Shown piece after piece: positions 61,441 to 64,000 of a stretch of DNA of 64,000 nucleotides (its first letter is position 1; the number at the start of each line of letters is the position of its first letter). The stretch is from Prochilodus magdalenae (taxonomy: Eukaryota > Chordata > Actinopteri > Characiformes > Prochilodontidae). A model generated the notes under the pieces. The model saw nothing but the letters and a program-made list of their open reading frames with translations, had not been told where the DNA came from and did no database searches. Made by a program: the position numbers and the translations under genes. The stretch lies in contig JAMWET010000579.1 in NCBI GenBank assembly GCA_024036415.1, positions 67,501-131,500 of the forward strand. The letters run 5' to 3'.

Positions 61441-63082
61441 ATTTACCAACTTTTGCTGGAGGGATAACTCGGAGGCCCACAGATCTAAAAGTTAAGGGTG
61501 GTTTAATATAAAGGAGTGTGGTGGACACGAGTGTAACAACAAAGGTGACCAAAGCAGACATTGGAAAGGTAAACCAAAAGGCAAAGCTAATACATATAGT
61601 CATCCACCAAATCTGGCCCAGCTGTACCTTTCTTTAATGGAAGAGTGGCTGAACATGGATGTGGTCTACATCCAGAAACTTTTTCAGTCCATGGCAAATC
61701 CAATCACAGCCCTTTTATGCGCTTGTGGTGGTCTTACACATTGTTAGGTACGTTTCAGTATGTTAAGTCACTGATTTTTAGTCTGGTGAGTTTATAATCC
61801 TTATAATCCGGTGACACCTAAGACCAGGAGAAACCTGGGAATTCCTTGTCAGTGTCAAGCCAAAATACAGCTGAAAAGGCAAAGCACCAACACTTCCACA
61901 GAGTCTTATCAGCATTTCGATTCGTCTTATACATACACTGGAGCAATAAGGCTGAAGTCTTATATTTTTTGAGCCATTAAATAAAGGATGGAAAACGACT
62001 GAAACACAAGGGTGTAGTTATACTTCATAACCTCAAAGCGGATATCAGAAAGGGAACCAGGTGCTTGCTTGTTCCACCTTTGTGTCTTCACTGGCATGAC
62101 TTTCTAGCTGATGATTAAAGGGAATAATGGTGTTTCCATTAGCTAAAAGATGGGAAATCACTAAGATGTGCCCGGCATGTTTGTACATCAAAGAGGAAAC
62201 CTAATATGAACAGTGAGAAAATGAGGGCGGCGGGAGAGGGACGGCACCATCACACACTCGTCTGCTGGGCTTCGCTTTGCTTTAATTGGCGATCGTTCGG
62301 TCAGGTGACCATGTAGCCCTTCTGTGGGATCAGCTCCCCAGAGATGGACCACTAACGAAGAGCGTGAGGCATGTACGAGAACAGAGTGGGTCAAGGGACA
62401 ACCGTTTGGACAGTCCGCTCTTACAAATAGTGGCCCTTAAATGGTTCCTGGATTGGATGTATGGCTCCAGGGAGAACCTTCATTTGGTATAGGGCTTTTT
62501 ATGTCATGTGGAGGGTCTTCAAAAGCTGAAAGGGCTCTGCGCACACAAGTCCTTTATAAGAATAGCTCTTTGGAGGGTAACACAAGCCCTTCATGACAAC
62601 GGAAACAGGCCTGCATAAACATGTGCTAAGTCAACTCAAACGGAATCGACCCATGTAGTGTAGATGATGCTACTGGAATAAGGTTTTAGACATTTTATGT
62701 AGGGGGTTTTCAGCCATCATGACAAGCCTAGGTGCCGTTATTAACACTGACCAACACTAACGGGCTACTCCTTATCAGTATCACCCACCGAAAGATATTG
62801 TAGGCAGCCAAATTGTTATTCTTTGGCATCACACCAAAGATACAGGGTCTGGCTCAAGTATTTAGAAGGTCTTCTAGATCTTTGCTTTGACTCAGTTGAC
62901 TTTCTAAATTCTCTAGATGTTCTGTCTAGATGCTTCTGGTTTGTAGCCCAATGCCTACTTTAGAATAAAAGTAAAGACATAAAACTATAAAGCAGCGCTC
63001 ATGGAATTATGCATTTCAGACTCTCTTGGAACTGTTAAGCCTGTAGAGCCTTTAAGATCACCGGTAACATCCATTTAGTTGG

Positions 63083-63114
63083 GGGTGTCCAAACCTTTAA
63101 CTGGTACTGTAGGT
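63083..63114. repeat. Single transposon terminus-like sequence
   Basis: 'gggggtgtccaaacctttaa' then 'ctggtactgta' resembles the end of a common Tc1-like MITE family in fish. No partner end seen nearby. Confidence 0.4.
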
Positions 63115-63449
63115 TGAGCATGTAGTATAGATACTCCCAACTGCAAAAGTTGACAATACTAAAGAAATAATGTATACTTTGAATGGATTTGTTCATTATT
63201 GAGCACTGATCCAGTTTACTGTTCCACTATCTAAGTGCTCATAACTGGAAATGTTTAGAAAGCTTGGCTTTGAAAGTAGTAGAGCTGCATCCTTCCAACC
63301 AGCTAACCAGCAAGATCGACCTGGTACTTGTATGGCTAGTTCTGGAAATGCAGGTGGAATACTTTGTTGGAAATGCCAGAAAGTGGGATAAACAGTTCAT
63401 GAAAGCCAAGAAGTAAACTGTTTAGCCTGCAACTAACATGTTCAGCTGA

Positions 63450-63660
63450 AATCTGATAGTGATACCCAAGCTGCCACAGCAACATCAACTCATTACATTG
63501 TATTAGCATATACATGTTACTATTTAGTTTGGAGTATGTTATAATTTTGCAAACTAAAATGCCAAAATAGCAACAGTCTAGATGAATACACTGTGCAGAC
63601 ATGGGACAAATGCACCACTGTCATGCATGCACAGAAAACATGACCTGACCGGATCTGTAG
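63450..63660. repeat. Diverged duplicate, copy 2
   Basis: cccaagctgccacagcaaca, 'catgttactatttagtttgg', 'aatgccaaaatagcaacag' and 'gcaccactgtcatgcatgca', matching 61210-61410. Confidence 0.75.
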
Positions 63661-64000
63661 AGCATGTATGTAACAATACTACGCAGTTTAAAATTGTAGT
63701 TGAGCTGTAACAACTGGCCATAACCTTCAAGCGGTAATTACATGCGCACTTAACCTCTTCTCTGTTTGGATGGCAAGCTCGTTTAAAACGAGTGAAAACA
63801 CGGAGCTGAGTGGTTTAAAAGTGGCATTAAAGAGTATTCTGAACCTGTAGCATCAGCAAAGCTGGGCAAACTACAGGCTTGTTCTCACATGGCTATTAGA
63901 TAACGGCTTCTACACACTATCACTGCAGTAAAGGCTTAAATAAAAACGGTTTCTATTCAGTCATAGCGGCACAACATCCTATCTAGCATGTAGCAAACAT

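Larger units (their letters stand above)
48118..64000 (-). other. nrxn1: nrxn1 intron upstream of the LNS2 exon (incomplete)
   Basis: At least 15.9 kb of intron; no upstream neurexin exon was recognised, including the very short SS1 exons, which cannot be ruled out by eye. It holds a tRNA-derived SINE (49.0-49.35 kb), an RTE-like LINE tail (49.9-50.35), an AT dinucleotide tract (53.0-53.1), a mariner-like copy (55.1-55.8), a dispersed-repeat copy (55.9-56.1), a Tc1-like wreck (57.6-58.4), LINE 3' ends (60.5-60.8 and 61.0-61.2) and a diverged duplication (61.2-61.4 versus 63.45-63.66). In 48.2-49.0, 50.4-52.3, 53.2-54.6, 56.1-57.1, 58.5-60.4 and 61.5-63.4 I see no gene, only unassigned intron sequence with short open frames. 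Confidence 0.85.

Noticed and set aside
48118..64000. Neurexin SS1 mini-exons (NNVEGLAHLMM and GKSK type)
   Set aside because: I searched the minus strand for the expected codon patterns (e.g. LAHL, MMGDQ) and found no match with splice sites; a 12-nt exon cannot be identified by eye.

Overview
The window looks like about 64 kb of a teleost (probably otophysan) nuclear genome. The evidence is a vertebrate-type split gene with canonical splice sites, several Tc1/mariner transposon families, tRNA-derived SINEs with the teleost 'gtcgctctggataagagcg' type tail, L2- and RTE-like LINE remnants, and long satellite tracts. There are no bacterial operons, CRISPR arrays or prokaryotic genes.

The only host gene I can support is an alpha-neurexin on the minus strand, best matched to neurexin-1 (nrxn1; a or b paralogue not resolved). 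In transcript order its exons are 48117-47816 (first part of LNS2), a cassette microexon at 44590-44567 with an extended form to 44546 (splice site 2, 8 or 15 residues), 43408-43247 (rest of the LNS2 fold), and 22243-21802 (end of LNS2 and start of LNS3). All phases join exactly. The preceding and following exons lie outside the window or were not recognised, so the rest is intron: 48118-64000, 44591-47815, 43409-44545, 22244-43246 and 1-21801. The product is a presynaptic adhesion receptor.

The introns are a record of mobile DNA. There are at least six copies of one mariner-like family (near 0.5, 9, 25.6, 38, 42.7 and 55.5 kb), several further Tc1-like wrecks (13.5, 33.4, 34.6, 37.2, 39.9 and 58 kb), three copies of a 230-290 bp MITE, two full and one partial copy of one SINE, a second SINE with a tandemly multiplied B-box, an L2 reverse-transcriptase fossil (14.4-15.4 kb) and an RTE-like LINE tail (49.9-50.3 kb). 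A 177-bp hAT-like element keeps a perfect 8-bp target duplication. Several elements are nested: at 46.5-47.1 kb a SINE fragment sits in a MITE that sits inside another inverted-repeat element.

Four minisatellites (52-bp, 46/47-bp, 42-bp and 13-bp units) and a 1.4-kb trinucleotide island with a higher-order repeat lie in the introns. They account for most of the long open frames that do not belong to nrxn1. A few non-repetitive, locally GC-rich stretches (about 54.6-55.1, 57.1-57.3, 52.3-52.6, 38.6-39.0 and 9.4-9.8 kb) are candidates for conserved non-coding elements, but only by appearance. I saw no novel multi-gene system. The most informative item is the intact alternative-splicing architecture at neurexin splice site 2.
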